Source: Lachnospiraceae bacterium (lineage in GTDB: Bacteria; Bacillota; Clostridia; Lachnospirales; Lachnospiraceae). From it: 37,626 nucleotides of DNA. Below the pieces are notes generated by a model, which ran no database searches, was not told the origin of the DNA, and saw nothing but the letters and a program-made list of their open reading frames with translations. Every line of letters begins with the position of its first letter. Position 1 is the stretch's first letter. The stretch spans positions 1 through 37,626 of the forward strand of contig JAGANQ010000001.1 in NCBI GenBank assembly GCA_017624115.1. Reading direction: 5' to 3'. A program made the position numbers and the translations under genes. Below, in pieces: positions 8,998 through 16,450 of the stretch.

Positions 8998-9026
8998 ATT
9001 ATAATATATTTTCTCAAATCTGTCAC
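8998..9026 (-). promoter_or_regulatory. Strong sigma-A promoter of the pspA cluster
   Basis: On the minus strand GTGACA (9021-9026) and TATAAT (8998-9003) are separated by exactly 17 bases. A small inverted repeat (ACGAAA/TTTCGT, about 9025-9040) abuts the -35 and could bind a regulator. Confidence 0.75.
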
Positions 9027-9077
9027 GAAATTTCTTTCGTCATCCTTATTTCCTAAAAATGCTGTTTCACAGACAAT

Positions 9078-9728
9078 TTACAGGTGCTTCAATATCCTGT
9101 CCAGATCCTCTGCCCTGCCGATTACCATCAGATGCTCGTCTGCCGCAAAAATGTGATCCGCAGGCGGCAGAAGGCTGATATCCTCGCCCTTCTTGGTTCC
9201 CAGAATGCTGACCTTATATTTCACACGGAAATTCACATCACGGATGCTCTTGCCAAGCCATTCAGTAAGAGGCGGTATCTCATAGATGGAATAATCATCT
9301 GTAAGCTCGATATAGTCAAAGACATGGTTTGCGCTGTGGCGCACAGCAAGCTTCTCTGCAATATCCCTGTCCGGATACACAATTTCGTCCGCGCCGTTCT
9401 TCAGAAGAAATTTCGCATGAATATCGCGGTTTGCCTTGCTGATAACATAGCGTGCTCCCAACTCCTTCACGAGACTGGTAATCTCCAGACTGCTCTGGAA
9501 ATTCGTACCGATGCAGACAAAGCAGAGATCGAAATTAGACACACCAAGACTTTTTAAAACCTCTTCATTGGTACAGTCTCCGATTTTGGCACTGGTAACA
9601 ATCGGAAGTAAATCCTCCAGCACCTCCTCCCTCTGGTCTACAATCATAATTTCATTTCCCAGCTCTGCCAGATTGCGGCAAAGATGATGTCCAAACTTTC
9701 CCAAGCCAATAATAAGAATTGATTTCAT
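9078..9728 (-). CDS. Potassium uptake regulatory subunit, RCK/TrkA-N family (KtrA-like)
   Basis: This 216-residue cytoplasmic protein gates the partner potassium channel. The RCK_N Rossmann domain covers residues 1-125 with the nucleotide motif GLGKFGHH (residues 8-15) and an acidic residue ending strand 2 (IMIVDQREE). The RCK_C domain follows from about residue 135 to the end and in relatives binds c-di-AMP. Length matches KtrA/KtrC. The gene starts 17 bases after the TrkH-type channel stop codon with an AAGGAG ribosome site, so the two are co-transcribed. Distinguishing KtrA from TrkA by name is arbitrary here; a single RCK unit favours Ktr. Confidence 0.93.
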   Translation of the reverse strand: MKSILIIGLGKFGHHLCRNLAELGNEIMIVDQREEVLEDLLPIVTSAKIGDCTNEEVLKSLGVSNFDLCFVCIGTNFQSSLEITSLVKELGARYVISKANRDIHAKFLLKNGADEIVYPDRDIAEKLAVRHSANHVFDYIELTDDYSIYEIPPLTEWLGKSIRDVNFRVKYKVSILGTKKGEDISLLPPADHIFAADEHLMVIGRAEDLDRILKHL

Positions 9729-9745
9729 AGTATTCTCCTTCTTTC

Positions 9746-11089
9746 TTAACCTATATTAATCCGCTCCACCGGCTGCTGTACCGGAGCCGTCTTCTTTTTC
9801 TGTGTAAAGGACAATGCAAAAGACAAGCTTCCGATTCTGCCGCAATACATCAACATCATAATAGCAATCCGCGAAGGTACTGTCAGCTCTCTTGTAATTC
9901 CCGTCGACATACCTACTGTTCCAATCGCAGAAAATACCTCTGTCAGGACATCAGCTACCGGCAGCACCTGCACCGCCGAAATAAATAATACCGCTGCCGT
10001 CGCCAGAAACAGATTCGTGCAGAATACTGCACTCGCCTTGACAATCGACTCATTCTCGAGTCTGCGTCCGAACAGATTGCAGCCATACGTGTGCTTCATG
10101 TTGGACCAGATATACATAATCAGCACGACAATCGTTGTAGTCTTGATACCGCCTGCCGTAGAGCCCGGATTTCCTCCAATGAACATCAGAACAACATTGA
10201 GGAATTTTCCGGCATCCGTAAGTCCTGCTATATCCACTGTATTAAAGCCAGCTGTTCTCGCCGTCACCGAAGCAAACAGACAGCAAAGAAGCTGTTCCAG
10301 TGTTCCCCTTCCGGCAAGTATGTTGTCTCTCTCCAGAATCCAGAACAGAAACGCTCCCGTAACAATCAGAACTGCTGTTGCAGTCAGGACAATCTTCGTG
10401 TGAAGCATGTACTTCTTAAATTTCAATCCGTGTCTCGTCACATCATCCCAGACAATGAATCCAATGCCTCCGATAACAATCAGCAGGATAATCGTCACAT
10501 TAACCACAATGTCCCCCGCATAATTAACCAGCGATACATATTCTTCCTGATATCCCATCAGGTCAAAGCCGGCATTACAGAACGCGGATATTGAATGAAA
10601 AATGCCATAATAGATACCCTTCCACGGTCCCATTTCCAATCCGAAGCGAACCGCCAGAACCACTGCTCCGATTCCTTCTATTAAAAAGGTTCCTTTGATA
10701 ATCTTCCTTGCCAGCTTGATAATACCGCCAATTTCCAGAGTATTTACACTCTCCTGCATCAGTCCTCTCTCCCGGAGGCTGATTTTTCTACGCAACAGAA
10801 TAGAAAACAAAATACCGATTGTCATAAAACCAAGACCGCCAATCTGTATCATCAACAGGATAACCGCCTGTCCAAAAAGCGTCCAGTGCGTATAAGTATC
10901 CACTACTACCAGTCCCGTCACACAGCTTGCACTGACCGCTGTAAACAGTGCATCCAGAAAAGGCGTGACCTCTCCTGACCGCGACGATATCGGCAGCATC
11001 AAAAGCACTGTTCCTGTCAGTATAATGAATAAAAATCCAAGCGCAATCGTCTGTGTCTGCGACAACTGCTTTCTCTGTTTTCTTACCAT
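9746..11089 (-). CDS. Potassium uptake channel subunit, TrkH/KtrB family
   Basis: The 447-residue integral membrane protein carries four pseudo-repeated M1-P-M2 units, giving about 8 long transmembrane helices. Selectivity-filter-like segments are visible (ASCVTGLVVVDTYTHW; CNAGFDLMG; TARTAGFNTVDI; IGTVGMSTGI), each with the key glycine. The phrase FIGGNPGSTAGGIKTTT is the hallmark of the intramembrane gating loop. It transports K+ (often with Na+) when gated by the downstream RCK subunit. The start at 11089 has GGAAAGGA upstream and a TTGACA promoter. The leader is only about 45 bases, too short for a ydaO-type c-di-AMP riboswitch. Confidence 0.95.
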   Translation of the reverse strand: MVRKQRKQLSQTQTIALGFLFIILTGTVLLMLPISSRSGEVTPFLDALFTAVSASCVTGLVVVDTYTHWTLFGQAVILLMIQIGGLGFMTIGILFSILLRRKISLRERGLMQESVNTLEIGGIIKLARKIIKGTFLIEGIGAVVLAVRFGLEMGPWKGIYYGIFHSISAFCNAGFDLMGYQEEYVSLVNYAGDIVVNVTIILLIVIGGIGFIVWDDVTRHGLKFKKYMLHTKIVLTATAVLIVTGAFLFWILERDNILAGRGTLEQLLCCLFASVTARTAGFNTVDIAGLTDAGKFLNVVLMFIGGNPGSTAGGIKTTTIVVLIMYIWSNMKHTYGCNLFGRRLENESIVKASAVFCTNLFLATAAVLFISAVQVLPVADVLTEVFSAIGTVGMSTGITRELTVPSRIAIMMLMYCGRIGSLSFALSFTQKKKTAPVQQPVERINIG

Positions 11090-11138
11090 TGTCCATTCCT
11101 TTCCGGTGTTTCTTCACCAGTCTATTCTCCTTCATACT

Positions 11139-11167
11139 ATTTTAAATGCAATATCATACAATGTCAA
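11139..11167 (-). promoter_or_regulatory. Near-consensus sigma-A promoter of the potassium transporter operon
   Basis: On the minus strand TTGACA (11162-11167) and TAAAAT (11139-11144) have a 17-base spacer. It lies back to back with the promoter of the amino-acid transporter. Confidence 0.8.
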
Positions 11168-11203
11168 ACCCCTTTTCCTGCAAAAAAAGATAAACTTTTA
11201 CTA

Positions 11204-11232
11204 TTGTACACTCCGGTTTCGTCTGTTATAAT
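11204..11232 (+). promoter_or_regulatory. Sigma-A promoter of the amino-acid ABC operon
   Basis: TTGTAC (11204-11209), a 17-base spacer and a perfect TATAAT (11227-11232) stand 54 bases ahead of the binding-protein start codon, which has its own GGAGG site. Confidence 0.8.
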
Positions 11233-11285
11233 AAATTGTCAGATATGCAGGTATCATATCATTATTTATACAGGAGGAAACATAT

Positions 11286-12083
11286 ATGAAAAAATTTAAG
11301 AAACTGGCAGCGCTGGCTGCTGCTGTTGTAACTATGAGCGCATTAAGTGCCTGCAGTTCTGCACCTGCAAACACCGTATTTTCTGTTGATGACCTGCCGG
11401 GCAAAACAATCGGTGTACAGCTTGGAACTACCGGTGACATCTATGCAGAAGATTACATCGAGCAAGGTTCCACCATTGAGCAGTTTTCCAAGGGTGCTGA
11501 TGCTGTTCAGGCATTAAAGCAGGGTAAGATTGACTGCGTCATTATTGACTCCGAGCCTGCCAAAGCATTCGTAGAAAAGAATAACGGGCTTCGCATTCTG
11601 GATGAAGAATTTGTAACAGAGGATTATGCTATCTGTATTTCTAAAGAGAATACAGAATTAAAGGAAAAGATTAATGCAGCACTGGCTCAGTTAAAGGAAA
11701 ACGGAACACTGGATGCCATCGTAAAGAATTATATCGGTGACGATACAAAAGGTAAGACTCCTTATGTGTCTCCTGAGGGCACCGACCGTTCCAACGGTGT
11801 GCTGATTATGGCAACAAATGCTGCTTTCGAGCCATATGAATTCTACGAGAATGGCAAGATTACCGGTATTGACGTTGATATGGCACAGGCAGTATGTGAT
11901 GTACTCGGTATGGAGCTTCAGATTGAAGACATGGAATTTGATTCCATCATCAGTGCTGTACAGTCCGGCAAAGCTGACGTAGGTGTAGCCGGTATGACAG
12001 TAACAGAGGATCGTTTAAAGAGCATTGACTTCACAGACTCCTACGCTACAGGAACACAGGTTATCATCGTAAGAGAAAAATAA
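11286..12083 (+). CDS. Polar amino-acid ABC transporter substrate-binding lipoprotein, circularly permuted
   Basis: This 265-residue periplasmic-binding-protein-like lipoprotein captures an amino acid outside the membrane for the permease next door. A lipoprotein signal ends at LSAC (Cys23). The two lobes occur in reversed order compared with the GlnH/HisJ family: residues 34-150 are the normally C-terminal part (DDLPGKTIGVQLGTTGD; VIIDSEPAKAF; the closing helix INAALAQLKENGTLDAI), and residues 171-265 are the normally N-terminal part (IMATNAAFEPYEFYENGKI; AGMTVTEDRLKSIDFTDSYA). The join is a short Gly/Asp/Pro linker (151-170). The amino-acid-contacting Arg (TEDR, 243) and Asp (IIDSEP, 88) positions are kept. 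It is followed by permease and ATPase genes in one operon. Family is certain; the exact amino acid is not known. Confidence 0.92.
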   Translation: MKKFKKLAALAAAVVTMSALSACSSAPANTVFSVDDLPGKTIGVQLGTTGDIYAEDYIEQGSTIEQFSKGADAVQALKQGKIDCVIIDSEPAKAFVEKNNGLRILDEEFVTEDYAICISKENTELKEKINAALAQLKENGTLDAIVKNYIGDDTKGKTPYVSPEGTDRSNGVLIMATNAAFEPYEFYENGKITGIDVDMAQAVCDVLGMELQIEDMEFDSIISAVQSGKADVGVAGMTVTEDRLKSIDFTDSYATGTQVIIVREK

Positions 12084-12093
12084 GGAGAACACT

Positions 12094-12816
12094 TTGGAAG
12101 CGACTATCACACAGATTACTTCTTTTATAGAAAACTTTAAGCTTGATTTTATTAACAACTTCATCACTGACAACCGCTGGCAGTATCTGGTAAACGGTCT
12201 CGGCAATACTTTTTTGATTACTCTCTTTGCAGGAATCATCGGTGTCGTCCTCGGTTTTCTGGTTGCTATTATCCGCTCCACTGCCGATAAAACAGGGAAG
12301 CTGGGCTTTCTCAATGCAATCTGTAAGGTTTATCTGACGATTATCCGCGGTACGCCTGCTATGGTACAGTTATTGATTATCTACTATGTTATTTTCGACT
12401 CTGTTGCCATCGACAAGCGCCTGGTTGCCATTATTTCCTTTGGTATTAATTCCGGCGCCTATGTAGCAGAAATCGTCCGCTCCGGTATCATGTCCATTGA
12501 TGCCGGACAGACCGAAGCAGGAAGAAGTCTCGGTTTTAACTATGGTCAGACCATGCTGTATGTGGTTATGCCGCAGGCATTCAAAAATGTACTGCCTGCT
12601 CTGGCTAACGAGTTTATCGTACTGTTAAAGGAAACCTCCATCTGCGGCTATATTGGGCTGATGGATTTAACCCGGGGCGGCGATATTATCCGAAGCCGTA
12701 CCTTCTCGGCATTTATGCCTCTGATAGCAGTTGCACTTATTTATCTGACTATCGTTATGATTTTATCTTCATTTGTAAACCGTCTGGAAAGGAGGCTGCG
12801 TGCCAGTGAGCGTTAG
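12094..12816 (+). CDS. Polar amino-acid ABC transporter permease (HisM/GlnP type)
   Basis: The 240-residue permease has about five transmembrane helices and the EAA loop (about residues 140-165: [20 protein letters not shown]), which docks the ATPase. The family phrase [14 protein letters not shown] is present near residue 88. The start is a TTG at 12094 with AAGGAG seven bases upstream; no ATG exists nearby, so the rare start codon is supported by position and homology. It begins 10 bases after the binding-protein stop, and its end overlaps the ATPase gene. It forms a homodimer in the membrane in this family. Confidence 0.94.
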   Translation: MEATITQITSFIENFKLDFINNFITDNRWQYLVNGLGNTFLITLFAGIIGVVLGFLVAIIRSTADKTGKLGFLNAICKVYLTIIRGTPAMVQLLIIYYVIFDSVAIDKRLVAIISFGINSGAYVAEIVRSGIMSIDAGQTEAGRSLGFNYGQTMLYVVMPQAFKNVLPALANEFIVLLKETSICGYIGLMDLTRGGDIIRSRTFSAFMPLIAVALIYLTIVMILSSFVNRLERRLRASER

Positions 12817-13549
12817 CAATGCATTATTTGAAATCGACAACCTCTGTAAATCTTTTGGAGATAACATGGTACTCAACAATATCTCCACCCAAATACAGAA
12901 AGGCGAGGTAGTTGTTATTATCGGTCCTTCCGGTTCCGGTAAATCCACCTTCCTGCGCTCCTTAAATCTGCTTGAAATGCCAACCTCCGGTCATATCAGC
13001 TTTGAAGGCATGGATATTACCGCTAAGAATTCGGATATTAACAAATACCGCCAGAAAATCGGTATGGTATTCCAGCATTTTAATCTGTTTCCGCACATGA
13101 CGATTTTGAAAAATCTGACGATTGCTCCGATGAAGCTGTTAAAGCTGTCGAAAGCAGAAGCGGAAGAGACTGCCATGGCACTGCTCACCCGTGTAGGTCT
13201 TGCCGAAAAGGCGAATGCCTATCCCAACCAGCTTTCCGGTGGGCAGAAGCAGAGAATCGCTATCGTGCGAGCACTCTGCATGAAGCCCGACGTTATCCTC
13301 TTTGATGAGCCTACCAGCGCACTTGACCCTGAAATGGTCGGAGAGGTTCTGGAGGTTATGAAAGGGCTTGCCAAAGAAGGGATGACTATGATTGTCGTTA
13401 CTCACGAAATGGGCTTTGCCAGGGAAGTTGCTTCCCGCGTTCTCTTTATCGACGAAGGCGTGATTGTCGAGGAAGAACGCCCCGATGTGATATTCTCCAA
13501 TCCAAGAAGCGAACGTCTGAAAAGCTTCTTATCGAAGGTATTGATATAG
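12806..13549 (+). CDS. Polar amino-acid ABC transporter ATP-binding protein (GlnQ type)
   Basis: This cytoplasmic ATPase of about 247 residues drives amino-acid uptake. Visible are Walker [10 protein letters not shown] (about residues 40-48), Q-loop ([13 protein letters not shown]), signature LSGGQKQR, Walker [13 protein letters not shown], and H-loop VVTHEMGFA, all typical of the GlnQ/HisP subgroup. The start is a GTG: that at 12806 stands 10 bases from AAAGGAGG, and another at 12800 only 4 bases away, so either may be used. The gene overlaps the permease end by 11 or 17 bases, indicating coupled translation. Its last four codons and stop lie in the left arm of a shared terminator palindrome. 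Confidence 0.95.
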   Translation: MSVSNALFEIDNLCKSFGDNMVLNNISTQIQKGEVVVIIGPSGSGKSTFLRSLNLLEMPTSGHISFEGMDITAKNSDINKYRQKIGMVFQHFNLFPHMTILKNLTIAPMKLLKLSKAEAEETAMALLTRVGLAEKANAYPNQLSGGQKQRIAIVRALCMKPDVILFDEPTSALDPEMVGEVLEVMKGLAKEGMTMIVVTHEMGFAREVASRVLFIDEGVIVEEERPDVIFSNPRSERLKSFLSKVLI

Positions 13550-13570
13550 CTGCTGCTATATCAATACCTT
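13535..13570. terminator. Perfect bidirectional terminator shared by convergent genes, overlapping both coding ends
   Basis: A 16-base perfect stem (13535-13550 with 13555-13570) encloses a four-base loop (TGCT). Both stop codons (13547-13549 on plus, 13556-13558 on minus) lie inside the stem, so each gene ends with the same codons for K-V-L-I. A T-rich stretch follows on the plus side. Confidence 0.85.
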
Positions 13571-16090
13571 GTCTTTCTCTTCTTTCTCCTCCAGTGCGGC
13601 ATAGAGCACAAATCCTCCCAGAAACATCGCCAGAATCACAATGGCAATACCTGGAAGAACTTTTTTGCCCGCTCCGATTCCAAAACCCTTCTGCTTAGTT
13701 TCTTTACTCTGCTGCTGTGTGGTAGTCATTGTCTCCGACTCTGTTGCTATCTCTGATGATGCTGTTGTCTCTGTTTCTACTTTTGTCTCTGTTTCTACTT
13801 TTATCCCCGATTCTGTCTCTGACGGCAATATCTCCGTTATTCCCGCCGGCTCTGTGACTGTTTCCAGACGTATCACCGTCCCTTGTTCCACTTTTTCAGA
13901 CTCTTCGCTCGTATCAACTGCTGTTCCTGCCTTTTCTGTGCCTGTACCGGATTCAGCCTTCGCTTCTGTTTCCAGCTTCGCAGCACGCTCCCGTTCTGCT
14001 TCCAGTGATGCTGTGAGCTGCATTTTCTCCTGCTTCCACTCATCTGAAAGCTTCTGCTTCTCCGCTTCCTTCTCTGCTAATTGGGTAGTAAGCTGCCTCT
14101 TCTCTCCCTCAAGCTGCACAATTTTCCCTTCAAGCTGCTCCAGTTTTTGCAGATATTCCTTCTCCTTTCCTGCTTTTTCTCCGGCAAGAGCATCATATTT
14201 TTCCTTCAATACCTGGTACTCTCCCAGAAGTACCTTCTGTTCCTCTATCGTATATTTGAGCTGTTCGGCAAATTTCTCATTGCTGCTTCTTAAGCGTTCA
14301 TTCTCTCTTAGCAGCTCCGCATTTTTTGTACTCAGATTTCCGTTCTGCACTGTCAGTTTTCCGCTCTCCTTCCTGACCTTTTCCAGTTCATCAGACAGCG
14401 ATTCCTTTTGTCCCTTAAGCGCCTCAAACTTTTCCTTTAATTCCCTGAGAGACTCCTCACCAATCTGTTCTGAGCCTGTCAACTCCTGCATGAATTCCTG
14501 CATAGCAGTCAGCTTTTCCTTCATACCTGTAAGCTCACCTGATGCAGCAGCAAGGTGTTCTTCTGTCAGCGCAAGCTGCTCTTTTGATAAAGCCAGTTCC
14601 TCTGATTTAGCTGCCAGCTCTTCTGTTCGTTTCTCAAGCTCTGCAGACACAGCTGCAAGCTGCTCTCTTGATAGTTCAAGCCTTGCTTTTACATCCTCCA
14701 GCTCTGCAAGCGTCTCTGAAAGCTCCCTCTCTGCCTCTGCACGCTGCTCCTCAGAAAACGAAAGGCTCTGCGACAGTTCTTCTATCATCTTCTCGCACTC
14801 CCCAAGCCTGTCTGTAAGCCCCATAACAAACTCCTCGAGTTCTGTGTAGGTCTGGCTTCCGGTTGACTCCATCAATTCCTTCAATGATACCGAATCTGCT
14901 TTTAAGACACATTTTCCCTGTACCTCATAACCATCGCCGAGGACATCAGCCTTCACGATAATGGTATTCTCGCCCAGATTCACAATGCGGTTATCCCCTT
15001 CTATGGTAAATTCTGTCTGCAGCCTTGTCTCTGCTTTTCCGCTGCCTGTATGAAGAAGCACCGCTTTAACCGTCAGCATATTCTTCTCAACGGTAATCGG
15101 CGGTTCACAGTCAAGATTAAAACTTACTCCGTCCCAATACGGTTCCTTTTGGTACGCTTCATAAAATGCCGCATTGAGCTGCACCTCTAGTTCCTGAACC
15201 TCTCTGAAAAATATCCCTATCGAAACATCCTCCGCAGGCATGGTAAAACACAGCTTTTGCTCTGTATCATCCCAGACGATATCCACCACATTCCCTGTCA
15301 GGACATAATCCGCATATTCTCTTCCAGCCTTCTTAACAGGAGTAATCTCCACCCTGTCCCCCGCCTTCATATCCCCTGTGACAGATGTACCATTCCGAAG
15401 CACCTTTACAACAGCATCTCCTGAGACCGACAATACCGGAACTACCATATCCTCCTGCAGCACTGCCCGAAGCCCGAATTTATTCATATAAGCAATCAAT
15501 GCCGAGCGTTTCTCGCCTGTCTGCGTAATGCTCAGCCCGCTGCAATACCAGTCTTCCCATGTAAATGCTCCGTCCGCTGATGCCTTCACACAGTCATATA
15601 AGCTTGTATACAGCGGGTTCAGATAGCTTTCTGCTTCCTGAAAAATCTCTTGCGTTGTCCCACCATAGCCTGTTGTGCCAAATACATCTCCATCTGCCAC
15701 TACACTGTAGCTGTCCTCGTCTGAGTCTGAGTCTCCATCCAGATACGCTTTTGCCGATGGAAAACCAACTGCAGAATCCGCTCTAATCACCTCATAGTGC
15801 CGCCACCACGAGCTTCTTTCCTCATCTGTACCGGAATTATAGGTTGCTGTTTCCACCCAGCGCTTTACGCGGATAAGCTTTCTTTCGCATTCCGCGCACA
15901 TAACCGTTATCTCAGAGTTTCTCGTATTTCCTGCTACTTCCCCTTTAAAACTTTCCTGCCATTTGGCACAGCCCGGGCACCAGATTCCACACCGGTTTTC
16001 CGCAGCATAAAGCGGCTGTAAAGCTATTCCTGCCGTCAGAAAAATTATCAGCAGAATCAGACAATGCTTCCATGTTTTTCTTTTTTCCAT
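13556..16090 (-). CDS. Secreted coiled-coil surface protein with zinc-ribbon-like N-terminus and C-terminal membrane anchor
   Basis: The 844-residue product starts with a signal peptide (CLILLIIFLTAGIALQPLYA; cleavage near residue 29). The mature N-terminus holds CxxxCxxC and CxxC groups (CGIWCPGC, then CAEC some 30 residues on), suggestive of a zinc ribbon. Residues about 70-420 form an unrecognised ectodomain, partly beta-rich. Residues about 425-715 are a long Glu/Lys/Leu coiled coil, followed by a Thr/Glu/Ser-rich linker (about 720-800), one transmembrane helix (about 812-835) and a short charged tail. I chose the ATG at 16090 because AGGAGG lies 6 bases before it; the ATG at 16096 directly touches that site. 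It has its own promoter with four TTTGTC repeats. No LPXTG motif. The function is unknown; an adhesin or envelope-spanning role is a guess. Confidence 0.85.
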   Translation of the reverse strand: MEKRKTWKHCLILLIIFLTAGIALQPLYAAENRCGIWCPGCAKWQESFKGEVAGNTRNSEITVMCAECERKLIRVKRWVETATYNSGTDEERSSWWRHYEVIRADSAVGFPSAKAYLDGDSDSDEDSYSVVADGDVFGTTGYGGTTQEIFQEAESYLNPLYTSLYDCVKASADGAFTWEDWYCSGLSITQTGEKRSALIAYMNKFGLRAVLQEDMVVPVLSVSGDAVVKVLRNGTSVTGDMKAGDRVEITPVKKAGREYADYVLTGNVVDIVWDDTEQKLCFTMPAEDVSIGIFFREVQELEVQLNAAFYEAYQKEPYWDGVSFNLDCEPPITVEKNMLTVKAVLLHTGSGKAETRLQTEFTIEGDNRIVNLGENTIIVKADVLGDGYEVQGKCVLKADSVSLKELMESTGSQTYTELEEFVMGLTDRLGECEKMIEELSQSLSFSEEQRAEAERELSETLAELEDVKARLELSREQLAAVSAELEKRTEELAAKSEELALSKEQLALTEEHLAAASGELTGMKEKLTAMQEFMQELTGSEQIGEESLRELKEKFEALKGQKESLSDELEKVRKESGKLTVQNGNLSTKNAELLRENERLRSSNEKFAEQLKYTIEEQKVLLGEYQVLKEKYDALAGEKAGKEKEYLQKLEQLEGKIVQLEGEKRQLTTQLAEKEAEKQKLSDEWKQEKMQLTASLEAERERAAKLETEAKAESGTGTEKAGTAVDTSEESEKVEQGTVIRLETVTEPAGITEILPSETESGIKVETETKVETETTASSEIATESETMTTTQQQSKETKQKGFGIGAGKKVLPGIAIVILAMFLGGFVLYAALEEKEEKDKVLI

Positions 16091-16188
16091 TAACATCCTC
16101 CTGTCATTCCTGTAAAATATAGTTTCGTGTGAAATATGGCGATACGCCTGAATAAAAGATAATTAGACTGGTTATTTCACGTATTCTA

Positions 16189-16237
16189 AGTATAGACAAA
16201 ATTCGACAAAATAGCAAGACAAATCTTTCGACAAAAC
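16189..16237 (-). promoter_or_regulatory. Promoter of the coiled-coil gene with four phased TTTGTC repeats
   Basis: On the minus strand TTGCTA (16212-16217), a 17-base spacer and TATACT (16189-16194) form a good sigma-A promoter. TTTGTC occurs at 16195-16200, 16205-16210, 16218-16223 and 16230-16235, that is at 10, 13 and 12 base intervals. Two copies extend to an identical ten-mer, TTTTGTCGAA. The leader to the start codon is about 90 bases and contains an inverted repeat GTGAAATA/TATTTCAC. Confidence 0.65.
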
Positions 16238-16308
16238 TCAGTAATCATTCCTATTATAAGAAAACTGCTGCACCTTTTATCTATAAAATCGGGATAGTTG
16301 ATATTACA

Positions 16309-16450
16309 AGGGGCTGTTGCGCTTAATATAGCTGTGAATTTGTGATAAATGCTATTGTGAGAAGCAGGAAATCCGCATATTATCAAATATAAGCTTTGGA
16401 GAGATTGGCACTTCGTGCTTTCTCCAAAGCTATATTTGAAAATATGCAGT
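16309..16450. repeat. Dispersed palindromic repeat, copy A
   Basis: The stretch begins GGGCTGTTGC at 16311 and ends next to the MATE stop codon. It shares a core of about 57 bases (CAGG-AATC-GCATATT-TCAAATATAAG, then TTTGGAGAGATTGGCAC) with copy C and a shorter core with copy B. Bases 16374-16449 fold on themselves: GCATATT/AATATGC outside and AGCTTTGGAGA/TCTCCAAAGCT inside. It occupies most of the otherwise gene-free interval 16238-16450 and may terminate MATE transcription. Confidence 0.75.

Noticed and set aside
11090..11285. A possible c-di-AMP or potassium riboswitch before the channel gene
   Set aside because: The predicted leader from the TTGACA/TAAAAT promoter is only about 45 bases, too short for a known riboswitch.
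13641..14849. A 402-codon open frame on the plus strand, Ser-rich
   Set aside because: It is antisense to the Glu/Lys/Leu coiled coil, whose codon use leaves few stops on the other strand. It has no ribosome site, and its low-complexity Ser/Phe text resembles no protein.
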